Source of the DNA: Kurthia gibsonii
GTDB lineage: Bacteria; Bacillota; Bacilli; Bacillales_A; Planococcaceae
NCBI RefSeq assembly: GCF_006539985.1
Contig: NZ_BJOB01000030.1
Span: 1 to 32,571 of the forward strand
Direction: 5' to 3'
DNA length: 32,571 nt
The notes beneath the pieces were generated by a model that worked only from the letters and a program-made list of their open reading frames with translations, searched no databases and was not told where the DNA came from. Both the position numbers and the translations under genes were made by a program. This document shows, piece after piece, positions 8,654-15,849 of the stretch (positions are counted from its first letter, which is position 1; every line of letters begins with the position of its first letter).

Positions 8654-9234
8654 GTACAAATTTAACATGGCATGAAGCCGCCATTCAAAAAGAAGAACGT
8701 CAACAGAAGAACGGATACGAAGGGAAAATTGTATGGTTTACAGGCTTATCAGCTTCAGGTAAATCAACGATTGCCAATGCCTTTTCTCGTCGTTTATTTG
8801 ATTTGAATCGCCAAGTGTATGTTCTTGATGGTGATAATATCCGCCAAGGTTTAAATAGCGATTTAGGTTTTGGTGATGAAGCGCGAAAAGAGAATATTCG
8901 TCGTATTGGAGAAGTAGCAAAATTATTTATTGATAGCGGTCAATATGTATTAACTGCATTCATCTCACCATTTCGAGAAGATCGTCAAACTGTTCGCGAC
9001 TTAGTAGGTGAGGGCGAATTTATCGAAGTATATGTCAAGTGTTCAATTGAAGCATGTGAAGAACGTGACCCGAAAGGATTGTATAAGAAGGCACGTAAAC
9101 AAGAGATTCCATCATTTACAGGCATCTCATCTCCATATGAAGAACCATTGAATCCTGAGATTGTTCTTAATTCTGAGAAGTATAGTGTAGAGGAATGTGT
9201 AGAACAATTATTAAAAGAGCTAAACATTCGTTAG
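8650..9234 (+). CDS. cysC: Adenylyl-sulfate kinase CysC
   Basis: A 194-residue P-loop kinase that phosphorylates APS to PAPS. The Walker A loop GLSASGKST lies at residues 32-40. It is followed by the substrate-binding [18 protein letters not shown] and [12 protein letters not shown], and then the conserved FISPFREDR. The C terminus has the family pattern [11 protein letters not shown] and [11 protein letters not shown]. Its ATG overlaps the sat stop (ATGA), and the ribosome site GGAGG lies within the end of sat. It is the last gene of the operon. Genes for siroheme synthesis that follow cysC in some Bacillus operons are absent here. Confidence 0.96.
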   Translation: MSTNLTWHEAAIQKEERQQKNGYEGKIVWFTGLSASGKSTIANAFSRRLFDLNRQVYVLDGDNIRQGLNSDLGFGDEARKENIRRIGEVAKLFIDSGQYVLTAFISPFREDRQTVRDLVGEGEFIEVYVKCSIEACEERDPKGLYKKARKQEIPSFTGISSPYEEPLNPEIVLNSEKYSVEECVEQLLKELNIR

Positions 9235-9246
9235 AAGCAAAATAAG

Positions 9247-9275
9247 TTTACAGCAAACTTAAAATCCGTTATACT
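9247..9275 (+). promoter_or_regulatory. Sigma-A promoter of the riboswitch-terC transcript
   Basis: TTTACA (9247-9252) and TATACT (9270-9275) are 17 bases apart, close to the sigma-A consensus. Transcription should start near 9282, about 20 bases before the riboswitch. Confidence 0.75.
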
Positions 9276-9299
9276 ATTCCTATAAACAAACGAATAAGA

Positions 9300-9448
9300 C
9301 TTTGACAGTTGTCAAAGGGGAGTAGCTATAGAACAATTTTTGTTCTACACTTGTAGTCGTCAATACATGGTCAAAAGCCATCGGTTACAAGAGCATTTAA
9401 ATTTGCTAAGTGAGACCTTTGCCTATTTTTTAGGTATGGGTCTTTTTT
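9300..9448 (+). ncRNA. yybP-ykoY (manganese) riboswitch
   Basis: The family's conserved cores are present in order: AAAGGGGAGTAGC (about 9314-9326), GTCGTCAATACA (about 9357-9366), TCGGTTACAAGAG and GAGACCTTTGCC (9412-9423), separated by variable hairpins. P1 forms between the 5' GTCAAAGG side and the 3' GACCTTTGCC side. The last part doubles as the start of a terminator: AGACC and TAGGTATGGGTCT pair, followed by TTTTTT. This is a transcriptional ON switch for Mn2+ in characterised members, and TerC-type membrane genes are common targets. Assignment is from sequence motifs, not a covariance search. Confidence 0.92.
9412..9448 (+). terminator. Riboswitch expression-platform terminator
   Basis: GAGACC-TTTGCCTA pairs with TAGGTATGGGTCT and is followed by TTTTTT. 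Its 5' arm overlaps the conserved 3' side of the yybP-ykoY P1 stem, so ligand binding and termination are mutually exclusive. Confidence 0.85.
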
Positions 9449-9473
9449 GTTTGTAGCAAAAGGAGGAACCTAT

Positions 9474-10241
9474 ATGGAAATATTATTAGAGTATGGTTGG
9501 GTATTACTTGTACTTGTCGGTTTAGAAGGTTTACTTGCGGCTGATAACGCGGTTGTTATGGCGGTTATGGTAAAACACTTACCGTTAGCTCAGAGAAAGA
9601 AAGCTTTATTCTACGGATTACTTGGAGCATTCGTATTCCGTTTCTTAGCCTTATTCATGATTACATTAATTGTCGACTGGTGGTTCGTACAAGCAGCAGG
9701 TGCAGCTTACTTACTATTCATCTCAATTAAGCACATTTATGACTCGAAGAAGAAAAAAGATCCAGAAGATGAAGCGGTTAAGAAGCCGGAAAAACAATCT
9801 GGTTTCTGGATGACCGTCGTAAAAGTTGAAGCAGCAGATATCGCGTTCGCAATTGATTCGATGTTAGCAGCAGTTGCTTTAGCTGTTACATTACCAGCTT
9901 TAGGTGATTTCACAATTGGTGGAATCAACGGTGGTCAGTTCATTGTCATGTTCCTTGGTGGTGTAATCGGTCTTGTCATCATGCGATTTGCAGCACAATG
10001 GTTCGTTAAAATTCTTGAAAAATATCCACAACTTGAAACAGCAGCGTTCGTCATCGTTGGTTGGGTTGGTGTAAAATTAACGGTTATGACACTTGCACAT
10101 CCAAACGTACAAATTTTAGATGAGCACTTCCCACACTCTACTGCTTGGAAATTAATTTTCTGGACAGTATTAGTAGGAATCGCAGTGATTGGTTACATTA
10201 CAGGTGTACGTGGTGCGAAAAAGCAAGACCACACATCGTAA
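9474..10241 (+). CDS. TerC-family integral membrane protein (probable Mn2+ exporter)
   Basis: A 255-residue TerC/Alx-family membrane protein with about seven hydrophobic segments. Conserved acidic metal-site motifs are LEGLLAADNAVVMAVMV near residues 17-33 and KVEAADIAFAIDSMLAAVALA near residues 115-140. A charged cytoplasmic loop (DSKKKKDPEDEAVKKPEKQ) separates the two halves. ATG 9474 is preceded by AAAGGAGG; the upstream in-frame TTG 9447 lies in the terminator and is not used. The gene is monocistronic and behind a Mn2+ riboswitch. Bacillus relatives (YceF, YkoY) export or insert Mn2+ for exported metalloenzymes, so a role in manganese export is inferred. A terminator follows. Confidence 0.9.
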   Translation: MEILLEYGWVLLVLVGLEGLLAADNAVVMAVMVKHLPLAQRKKALFYGLLGAFVFRFLALFMITLIVDWWFVQAAGAAYLLFISIKHIYDSKKKKDPEDEAVKKPEKQSGFWMTVVKVEAADIAFAIDSMLAAVALAVTLPALGDFTIGGINGGQFIVMFLGGVIGLVIMRFAAQWFVKILEKYPQLETAAFVIVGWVGVKLTVMTLAHPNVQILDEHFPHSTAWKLIFWTVLVGIAVIGYITGVRGAKKQDHTS

Positions 10242-10257
10242 TACAGAAATACTGGAT

Positions 10258-10293
10258 AAGAGGTTAGGTGTATTCCTAGCCTCTTTTCTTTTT
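10258..10293 (+). terminator. Terminator of terC-family gene
   Basis: GAGGTTAGG (10260-10268) pairs with CCTAGCCTC (10275-10283), with one wobble, followed by TTTTCTTTTT. Confidence 0.85.
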
Positions 10294-10363
10294 GATAGGA
10301 TATAAACGATATATAGAAGGGTATAAGATGTTAAAATACGAAAAAATAGGATAAATAAAAAAG

Positions 10364-10392
10364 TTTTCTAACCAAATAAAGTGCGTTACAAT
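10364..10392 (+). promoter_or_regulatory. Possible promoter of the ktrB-type gene
   Basis: TTTTCT (10364-10369) and TACAAT (10387-10392) are 17 bases apart. The -35 is weak. The leader to the start codon would be only about 50 bases. Confidence 0.35.
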
Positions 10393-10451
10393 AGGTAGTT
10401 GTAAAATTGATTTAATGTATAGAGGATTATGAATAGAGAGGATCGATGAGA

Positions 10452-11804
10452 ATGGGCACTGCGAAAGACATTAGTAAACGCTCAACACCGTTCCAAGCAA
10501 TCGTGTCATATTATTTTATTGCTATTGCAATATCATTCGTATTACTTATTTTGCCTGGCGTACATAAAGAAGGCGTACATGTTTCCTTATTAGATAGCTT
10601 ATTTACAGCTGTGAGTGCTGTAAGTGTAACAGGTCTGACAGTATTCAATATTAGTGAGACTTACACAACGTTTGGAATCGTCATGCTACTCGTCGTACTA
10701 CAATTAGGCGCAATCGGTATTATGTCGCTTGGTACATTCGTTTGGTTAATTGTCGGTAAGAAAATTGGTCTGCGTGAACGTCAATTAATCATGGTTGACC
10801 ACAACCAATATAATTTATCGGGCGTTGTTAATTTAATTAAAGAGATTATTAAAAACTTATTTGTCATTGAATTGGTAGGAGCGCTTATTTTAACACTGTA
10901 TTTTTTACAGTATTACGATACATTTTTAAAAGCACTGTTACATGGAGTATTTGCTGCCGTATCAGCGACAACGAACGGTGGTTTTGATATTACAGGAGAG
11001 TCACTAGCACCGTATGCAGATGACTATTTCGTACAAACGATTAATATGATTTTAATTACACTTGGTGCGATTGGTTTCCCTGTACTAATTGAAGTGAAAT
11101 ATTTCTTAATGAATAAAGACCCGAAAAAATTCCGTTTTTCTTTATTCACAAAAATTACAACAACAACGTATGCTATTTTATTTTTAGTCGGTACATTTGT
11201 CATTTTAATTGTCGAGGCATTTAATTCGTTTAAAGATATGTCGTGGCATAAAATGCTGTTCTCAAGTATGTTCCATTCCGTATCCACGCGCTCGGCTGGT
11301 TTAACAACGCTCGATGTTGCGCAGTTTACGGATACAACGAATATCTTTTTAAGTTTTATGATGTTCATTGGTGCGTCCCCAAGCTCTGTTGGTGGGGGGA
11401 TTCGAACAACGACCTTTGCCATCGCTGTACTATTCCTCATTAACTTTGCACGTGGAAAAGACGACATTCAAGTGTTTGGACGCGAAATTTATACAATTGA
11501 TGTATTTCGCTCCTATGTTGTTATTATTTTAGCAACAACGATGGTGCTTGTATCTACGATGATTTTATTATTAACAGAGAAAAATGCGACATTATTGCAA
11601 ATCATTTTTGAAATTACATCTGCGTTCGGTACGTGTGGTATGTCTCTAGGTATTACGAGCGACCTCTCTTCACCAGGTAAAGTCATTATTATGATTCTCA
11701 TGTTCGTTGGACGTGTCGGCTTAATTTCATTCCTATACTCATTAGGTGGTAAGAGTGAAAAACCGAAATATCACTATCCGAAAGAGCGCGTTATTATCGG
11801 TTAA
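10452..11804 (+). CDS. ktrB: KtrB/TrkH-type potassium uptake channel subunit
   Basis: About 450 residues with the four M1-P-M2 repeats of the Ktr/Trk/HKT superfamily. Each pore loop has the selectivity-filter glycine context: SVTGLTVFN, SATTNGGFDITG, STRSAGLTT and TSAFGTCGMSLG. The protein conducts K+ (often Na+-coupled) and works with a cytoplasmic RCK subunit (KtrA/KtrC), which is not encoded nearby. It could therefore be the KtrD-like partner of a distant KtrC; KtrB and KtrD cannot be told apart here. Two start codons compete: ATG 10446 is 4 bases from the GAGAGGA site, while ATG 10452 is 10 bases from it. I chose the latter. A terminator follows the stop. Confidence 0.9.
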   Translation: MGTAKDISKRSTPFQAIVSYYFIAIAISFVLLILPGVHKEGVHVSLLDSLFTAVSAVSVTGLTVFNISETYTTFGIVMLLVVLQLGAIGIMSLGTFVWLIVGKKIGLRERQLIMVDHNQYNLSGVVNLIKEIIKNLFVIELVGALILTLYFLQYYDTFLKALLHGVFAAVSATTNGGFDITGESLAPYADDYFVQTINMILITLGAIGFPVLIEVKYFLMNKDPKKFRFSLFTKITTTTYAILFLVGTFVILIVEAFNSFKDMSWHKMLFSSMFHSVSTRSAGLTTLDVAQFTDTTNIFLSFMMFIGASPSSVGGGIRTTTFAIAVLFLINFARGKDDIQVFGREIYTIDVFRSYVVIILATTMVLVSTMILLLTEKNATLLQIIFEITSAFGTCGMSLGITSDLSSPGKVIIMILMFVGRVGLISFLYSLGGKSEKPKYHYPKERVIIG

Positions 11805-11815
11805 TGAAAAAAGCA

Positions 11816-11858
11816 TAAAAAAGACAGTCCACACATTAAACTGTGGATTGTCTTTTTT
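11816..11858. terminator. Bidirectional terminator between ktrB and radical SAM gene
   Basis: AAAAAAGACAGTCCACA (11817-11833) pairs over 17 positions (one wobble) with TGTGGATTGTCTTTTTT (11842-11858). It gives U-runs in both directions for the two converging genes. Confidence 0.92.
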
Positions 11859-11860
11859 GG

Positions 11861-13618
11861 TTACATTGAATGGATAGCATCTTTCACAACTTTAGAAAAT
11901 AGTGGTGTACCATCTTTTTGGAATGTTGTGACTAAGTAGCCTTCTTCTTTTGTTGCATGTGCTTGTTCAAGCGAATCGATTGAAATATTAAATGGCAAAA
12001 TGAAGGTATGTTTAAACAATTCCTTTTCATTTAAACCAAGTGCAACAAAGGCATCTCCTGCAATTTCAGGGCGTTCTTTTAGTTGCGCATAAATCATTTT
12101 TAATTCATCTTTTTCAATCGCTTGTTCCCACCAAGGTTTACGAGGTTGGAATTTTTGTGTTGATAAATAATCATATTGCATAATTTGCTTCACAATCGGT
12201 AGTTTCGGCTCATTACATGATTCTAAGAACTGTAATAAACGTTTAAATAAATCTTCTAATTGATGACCTATTTTCGACCAGCCCTGTTCATCCCAATACG
12301 TACCGAATTGTTGGAAGAAGTCGAATGGTGTTTCGAATACATGTGTTACCAGATATTCGAGTGTACGGTCCATACGATGATCATTCCAATACTTCTCTAA
12401 AATATCCTCGGTCTGTTTGATTCGTAAAATATCATCGAAGTCGAGTACATTGTTCGCGAAGATTTCGTATGGAGCCATATCGACATATTCGTAGCCGTAT
12501 TGTTCAGCTTGTAAACGAAGACCAGTCCCACGAAGTAACTTTAAGAAGCCTAGTTGTAATTCTTCAGGACGCATCGCAAATACATCATTGAATGTTTTAC
12601 GGAAACTATTGTAATCTTCTTCAGGTAAGCCAGCGATTAAATCTAAATGTTGGTCGATTTTTCCGCCTTCTTTTACCATCGTGACAGTACGCGCTAACTT
12701 TTCAAAGTTTTGGCGACGTTTTACTAAATCATTCGTTTCATCATTCGTCGATTGTACACCAATCTCAAAACGGAATAATCCAGCTGGTGCATTTTCGTTT
12801 AAGAATTGAATGACTTCAGGGCGCATAATGTCCGCTGTAATCTCAAATTGGAATACAACACCTGGTTGATGTTCATCAATTAAGAACTGGAAAATATCCA
12901 TTGCATAACTACGGCTAATGTTAAATGTACGGTCAACAAATTTAATCGTACGAACGCCTTGGTCCATTAAATAGCGAATATCGTCTTTGATTTTTTCGCG
13001 GTTAAAATAACGAACGCCCACTTCAATAGAAGAAAGACAAAATTGGCAACTAAAAGGACAGCCACGAGATGTCTCAACATAGGCAATTCGTTTTGGAATT
13101 TCTGCGCGGTCTTCTTCAAAGCGGAAAATACTTGGTAGCTCACGTAAATCAATCTTTGGAGGCTGTGCGTGGATTTTCATTTTATCATCTAGTAAATAAC
13201 AAATACCTGGTACATCTTCTAACGGAATGTCACCGTTTAGATGGTGTAGTAACTGTTTAAAGGAATGCTCACCTTCGCCCATAATAATGAAGTCCACAAG
13301 TCCATCTAAGCGATGTAACCAGTCATGAACATCATAGGATACTTCAGGTCCACCTAAAATAATTTTTGTATGTGGACTCACTTTACGCAACATACGGATG
13401 ACACGAATTGTTTCTTCAATGTTCCAAATGTAACAACTGAATCCGACAACGTCAGGTTTTTTTTGAAAAATATCAGATACGATATTAAACGATGGATCTT
13501 TAATTGTAAATTCAGCAAGAGCAGGATCAAACTCAGGCTGTGCATACGCTTTTAAATAGCGGATTGCGGTGTTAGTATGAATGTACTTTGCATTCAATGT
13601 TGCTAATAGAATATTCAA
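11861..13618 (-). CDS. B12-binding domain radical SAM protein (DUF4080 type)
   Basis: A 585-residue enzyme with an N-terminal cobalamin-binding Rossmann domain (about residues 1-140: MNILLATLNAKYIHTNTAIR, GGPEVSYD, IMGEGEH). It is followed by a radical SAM TIM barrel with the [4Fe-4S] motif CPFSCQFC (Cys187, Cys191, Cys194). The C-terminal 200 or so residues look like the DUF4080 tail found in this subgroup. The reaction is unknown; relatives do methylations or rearrangements using SAM and cobalamin. The start is TTG 13618 with GGGGAG seven bases upstream; no better start is seen. It is monocistronic, with its own promoter and a shared terminator, so the context gives no substrate clue. Confidence 0.88.
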   Translation of the reverse strand: MNILLATLNAKYIHTNTAIRYLKAYAQPEFDPALAEFTIKDPSFNIVSDIFQKKPDVVGFSCYIWNIEETIRVIRMLRKVSPHTKIILGGPEVSYDVHDWLHRLDGLVDFIIMGEGEHSFKQLLHHLNGDIPLEDVPGICYLLDDKMKIHAQPPKIDLRELPSIFRFEEDRAEIPKRIAYVETSRGCPFSCQFCLSSIEVGVRYFNREKIKDDIRYLMDQGVRTIKFVDRTFNISRSYAMDIFQFLIDEHQPGVVFQFEITADIMRPEVIQFLNENAPAGLFRFEIGVQSTNDETNDLVKRRQNFEKLARTVTMVKEGGKIDQHLDLIAGLPEEDYNSFRKTFNDVFAMRPEELQLGFLKLLRGTGLRLQAEQYGYEYVDMAPYEIFANNVLDFDDILRIKQTEDILEKYWNDHRMDRTLEYLVTHVFETPFDFFQQFGTYWDEQGWSKIGHQLEDLFKRLLQFLESCNEPKLPIVKQIMQYDYLSTQKFQPRKPWWEQAIEKDELKMIYAQLKERPEIAGDAFVALGLNEKELFKHTFILPFNISIDSLEQAHATKEEGYLVTTFQKDGTPLFSKVVKDAIHSM

Positions 13619-13649
13619 TTAGAACTCCCCTTCTAAAAAGAATATGTTA

Positions 13650-13678
13650 ATTGTAACAGTGAAAAGGTCATACAACAA
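13650..13678 (-). promoter_or_regulatory. Probable promoter of the radical SAM gene
   Basis: On the minus strand TTGTTG (13678-13673) and TACAAT (13655-13650) are 17 bases apart, about 32 bases before the TTG start codon. Confidence 0.5.
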
Positions 13679-13719
13679 ATGAATCTTTTAAGAAATAAAT
13701 TGCGTGAAAATATCGTGTT

Positions 13720-13749
13720 TTGACAATCAAATCGCTAAACAGATATAAT
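13720..13749 (+). promoter_or_regulatory. Sigma-A promoter of marR-type gene
   Basis: Consensus TTGACA (13720-13725) and consensus TATAAT (13744-13749) with an 18-base spacer. Start of transcription should be near 13756. Confidence 0.8.
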
Positions 13750-13784
13750 GAATGAAATGAAATGTAAGAAAAGGATGAGAGACG

Positions 13785-14231
13785 ATGGCTTCTGAGGAAA
13801 TAAAGCAGTCTTTAAAGTTATATATTGTGCTATCGCGCGCACATAAGGCAATTAACGAAGTAACGAATCAATTTTTTCAAGAGAATAAATTAAATCCGAC
13901 AGAATTCGCAGTGTTAGAGCTATTATATCATAAAGGACGCCAACCACTACAAGTGATTGGACAGAAAATTTTGCTTGCGAGTGGCTCGATTACATATGTT
14001 GTCGACAAGTTAGAGAAGCGTGGCTATATTACACGAACGGCTTGTCCATCCGATCGTCGCATTACATATGCAGACATTACAAGTGAGGGCGAAGCATTCA
14101 TGGCAGAATTATTCCCACGCCATGAACAGCAGCTGCATGAGTTGACGAATGGCTTATCAAGCGAGGAAAAAGAACAAGCGATTCAACTATTGAAAAAATT
14201 AGGATTGTCGATTAAAGATTTATCTTATTAA
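13785..14231 (+). CDS. MarR-family transcriptional regulator
   Basis: A 148-residue winged-helix dimeric regulator. The N-terminal dimer helix (KLYIVLSRAHKAINEVTNQ) and PTEFAVLELLYHKG are typical. The recognition helix region LLASGSITYVVDKLEKRGYITR (about residues 65-86) is followed by the wing with DRR (PSDRRITYADIT). The sequence most resembles the MhqR/YkvE-like branch, which responds to quinones or thiol stress, but only one cysteine (Cys89) is visible, in the RTACPSDRR segment. No target gene is adjacent: it is followed by a terminator and a converging gene. The ligand and targets are unknown. An ATG after GGATGAGAGACG has a moderate ribosome site. Confidence 0.9.
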   Translation: MASEEIKQSLKLYIVLSRAHKAINEVTNQFFQENKLNPTEFAVLELLYHKGRQPLQVIGQKILLASGSITYVVDKLEKRGYITRTACPSDRRITYADITSEGEAFMAELFPRHEQQLHELTNGLSSEEKEQAIQLLKKLGLSIKDLSY

Positions 14232-14234
14232 TCA

Positions 14235-14278
14235 TAAAAAGCTGATGAGTCATAAGAATAGACTCTCAGCTTTTTATT
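14235..14278. terminator. Bidirectional terminator between marR and CPBP gene
   Basis: AAAAAGCTGATGAGTC (14236-14251) pairs with GACTCTCAGCTTTTT (14261-14275), with one unpaired T, and carries U-runs in both directions. Confidence 0.88.
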
Positions 14279-14298
14279 TTAAATAATGTTTAAAGAAA

Positions 14299-14910
14299 TC
14301 AAGTGAGTGGGAATAAAAGGAAAAGGAAGATTACCATTGTTATATGTGCAATGAAAACTATCGGTAAACTTTTCAGCCATTCATATAATCCTCCGAAAAT
14401 AATACCCGATAAGAATGCCGCAATGGCTCCTATATAAAAACCACAAATGAGTAAAGGTAATCCAAAATGAATTGCTGATATCAGAACAGCCCATTTTTTT
14501 GAGACCATCTTTTTTAATTCTTGCTGTAAATATACACGCCAAATCATTTCTTCCCCTAAAACAATAACAATAAGTAATGCAGCATATTGCCAGATGGCAG
14601 TAGGAGAATAGATTTCAAGTAGCTCCTTCACATTTTGAAAAGCAACTGGTGAAATGTATGCGAGTATGTTATAAATACTTATTGCAGTAAAATAGCCAAT
14701 TACACCAATTGGAATCCCAATGAATAGTGAACGAGGTAAAGATTGTTTGTTCATCAGATTGCCAAAGAAAAAAGCGAAAATAATTCCAATTCCAAGCAAA
14801 TTAGTATAACTAAACCAAAAAATGGGTGTATACTGAAAAGAAATAATCATAATGATTAATACAATAAGGGCAAAAAGCAAAAGTGTCGTTTTGTCTGCAC
14901 GTTGTATCAT
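14299..14910 (-). CDS. CPBP-family intramembrane metalloprotease
   Basis: A 203-residue membrane protein of about six or seven helices with the CPBP (CAAX protease and bacteriocin-processing, Abi) motifs. EEMIWR supplies Glu120, Glu121 and Arg125, and a second motif AIHFG supplies His148. In this family these residues form a membrane-embedded metal site; bacterial members process or give immunity to peptides, or are of unknown role. The ribosome site GGAGGTGA before ATG 14910 is very strong. It sits directly behind the U-run of the upstream ykvS terminator with no room for a separate promoter, so expression may depend on read-through. No peptide substrate gene is visible nearby. Confidence 0.85.
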   Translation of the reverse strand: MIQRADKTTLLLFALIVLIIMIISFQYTPIFWFSYTNLLGIGIIFAFFFGNLMNKQSLPRSLFIGIPIGVIGYFTAISIYNILAYISPVAFQNVKELLEIYSPTAIWQYAALLIVIVLGEEMIWRVYLQQELKKMVSKKWAVLISAIHFGLPLLICGFYIGAIAAFLSGIIFGGLYEWLKSLPIVFIAHITMVIFLFLLFPLT

Positions 14911-14925
14911 CTAATCACCTCCAAA

Positions 14926-14963
14926 TAAAAAAGCCATTCTTCATGTTAAAAAGAACGGCTTTA
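14926..14963 (-). terminator. Terminator of ykvS, just upstream of CPBP gene
   Basis: On the minus strand AAGCCGTTCTT (14961-14951) pairs with AAGAATGGCTT (about 14942-14931) and is followed by a T-run. The T-run ends about 16 bases before the CPBP start codon. Confidence 0.8.
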
Positions 14964-14980
14964 GTGTATCATGTAGTTCA

Positions 14981-15172
14981 TTAAAGCGGAACACCTGAAT
15001 TTACAATTTTGTAGCGTTTATGATTAATTACTGTTTTTTCTTCTAAATCAAGGTGGCGAAAGTTTTCCATAATCGTTAAATCTACTATAACAGAGTTCTC
15101 GTTTACTTTTTCAACTCGTCCTCTTAAACCGTCGTGGAATTCGATGATATTGCCGATATCTGCGATTTTCAT
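14981..15172 (-). CDS. ykvS: YkvS family protein (DUF2187)
   Basis: A 63-residue small protein nearly identical in pattern to B. subtilis YkvS and its DUF2187 paralogues: IGNIIEFHDGLRGRVEKVNENSVIVDLT at residues 6-33, then TVINHKRYKIV. It is likely an all-beta, KOW/SH3-like fold. The function is unknown; the family is common in Bacillales and often linked with growth-phase regulation. A moderate ribosome site (AAGGGA) precedes ATG 15172. It has its own terminator and is divergent from the small gene at 15282. Confidence 0.9.
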   Translation of the reverse strand: MKIADIGNIIEFHDGLRGRVEKVNENSVIVDLTIMENFRHLDLEEKTVINHKRYKIVNSGVPL

Positions 15173-15202
15173 TATGCAACATTCCCTTCAATTTCTAATT
15201 AC

Positions 15203-15234
15203 TTACATTTTGCATGAAAAGGTTCGAAATGTAA
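15203..15234. promoter_or_regulatory. Inverted repeat in the ykvS divergent region
   Basis: TTACATTT (15203-15210) and AAATGTAA (15227-15234) are perfect inverted arms with a 16-base centre. The left-hand reading TTTACA on the minus strand could be the -35 of ykvS. The repeat could be an operator serving both divergent genes, but no regulator is identified. Confidence 0.35.
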
Positions 15235-15281
15235 AATAATTTACTAAGAAATAAAAAAAATTAAAAAAGGAAGTTTTTACA

Positions 15282-15470
15282 ATGGAAAATATACCAGAAA
15301 TGATAAATAAATTAGTTAATGGTGAAATAAAGAAAATAGAAGTCAGTAAAAATGATTTTTATGAATTTAGAGAATTAATCGTAGAAAGAGAAGATTTTAA
15401 GCGTTTTCGAGGGATAGCGCAACAAGGTGGAAAAGTTGTCTATGAATATTTAGAAAAAGAAAGAAGTTAA
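15282..15470 (+). CDS. Small hypothetical protein, 62 aa
   Basis: A 62-residue, charge-rich (Lys/Glu), soluble protein without a signal or membrane segment. I do not recognise its family. The sequence runs from a predicted helix (MENIPEMINKLVNGEIKKIE) through DFYEFRELIVEREDF to a short FRGIAQQGGKVVYEYLEKE tail that looks like a beta-hairpin or helix end. AAGGAAG lies 8 bases before ATG 15282. Codon use (AAA, TTA, GAA) fits the neighbours. Its stop is two bases upstream of the tandem 0A boxes of the next gene, so it is transcribed separately or by read-through. It could be a small regulator, but nothing in the sequence proves this. Confidence 0.65.
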   Translation: MENIPEMINKLVNGEIKKIEVSKNDFYEFRELIVEREDFKRFRGIAQQGGKVVYEYLEKERS

Positions 15471-15472
15471 AA

Positions 15473-15489
15473 TGTCGAATGGTGTCGAA
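15473..15489 (+). promoter_or_regulatory. Tandem Spo0A boxes
   Basis: Two perfect TGTCGAA sites at 15473-15479 and 15483-15489, in the same direction, three bases apart. This is the head-to-tail geometry known for dimers of phosphorylated Spo0A at abrB. They lie about 45-60 bases upstream of the expected start of the Spo0E-like gene transcript. Confidence 0.75.
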
Positions 15490-15497
15490 AATTTCAT

Positions 15498-15526
15498 TTC
15501 CGAAAAGTTGGGAATACTAGTATAAT
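15498..15526 (+). promoter_or_regulatory. Promoter of the Spo0E-like gene
   Basis: A consensus TATAAT lies at 15521-15526, with a poor -35 (TTCCGA, 15498-15503) at 17 bases. A weak -35 behind 0A boxes fits an activator-dependent promoter. Confidence 0.6.
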
Positions 15527-15560
15527 AATGAACGTGGTTACGAGAGGTGGGGTGAAGATA

Positions 15561-15758
15561 ATGTCGGAAGTAGTATTAAAAAAGTTAGAACAAACACGCG
15601 AAAAAATGATTCAATGTGGACTAGAAAAAGGTTTTTTGAATGCAGAAACAATTCGTTTAAGTCGAAAACTAGATGATCTACTTAATCTTTATCAGCTCCA
15701 ACAAGTAGGCACAGAGTACGAAATGAAAATTAAATCAATTGATTATGATATCCATTAA
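15561..15758 (+). CDS. Spo0E-like aspartyl-phosphate phosphatase
   Basis: A 65-residue helical-hairpin protein of the Spo0E family, which dephosphorylates Spo0A-P and so delays sporulation. The hallmark SRKLDDLLNLY (SxxLD at residues 34-38) is present. A preceding helix (VVLKKLEQTREKMIQCGLEKG) gives the usual two-helix layout. The start ATG 15561 is preceded by GGTGGGGTGA; the in-frame ATG 15528 would lie at the transcription start and has no ribosome site. It is expected to be controlled by Spo0A through the tandem 0A boxes, giving a negative feedback loop. Which paralogue (Spo0E, YisI or YnzD type) cannot be decided. It shows the genome encodes at least part of the sporulation phosphorelay. 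Confidence 0.85.
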   Translation: MSEVVLKKLEQTREKMIQCGLEKGFLNAETIRLSRKLDDLLNLYQLQQVGTEYEMKIKSIDYDIH

Positions 15759-15849
15759 TGAAGAAATTTTAAAAATGTGGGTTTAAAATATTCAAAAGGG
15801 TGGAACTATATTTAAGAACACAGCAACAATCTCATTTCCCCCTTTCTTT

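Noticed and set aside
10242-10451. c-di-AMP (ydaO) riboswitch before the KtrB-type gene
   Set aside because: The likely leader is only about 50 bases and has no ydaO core sequences.
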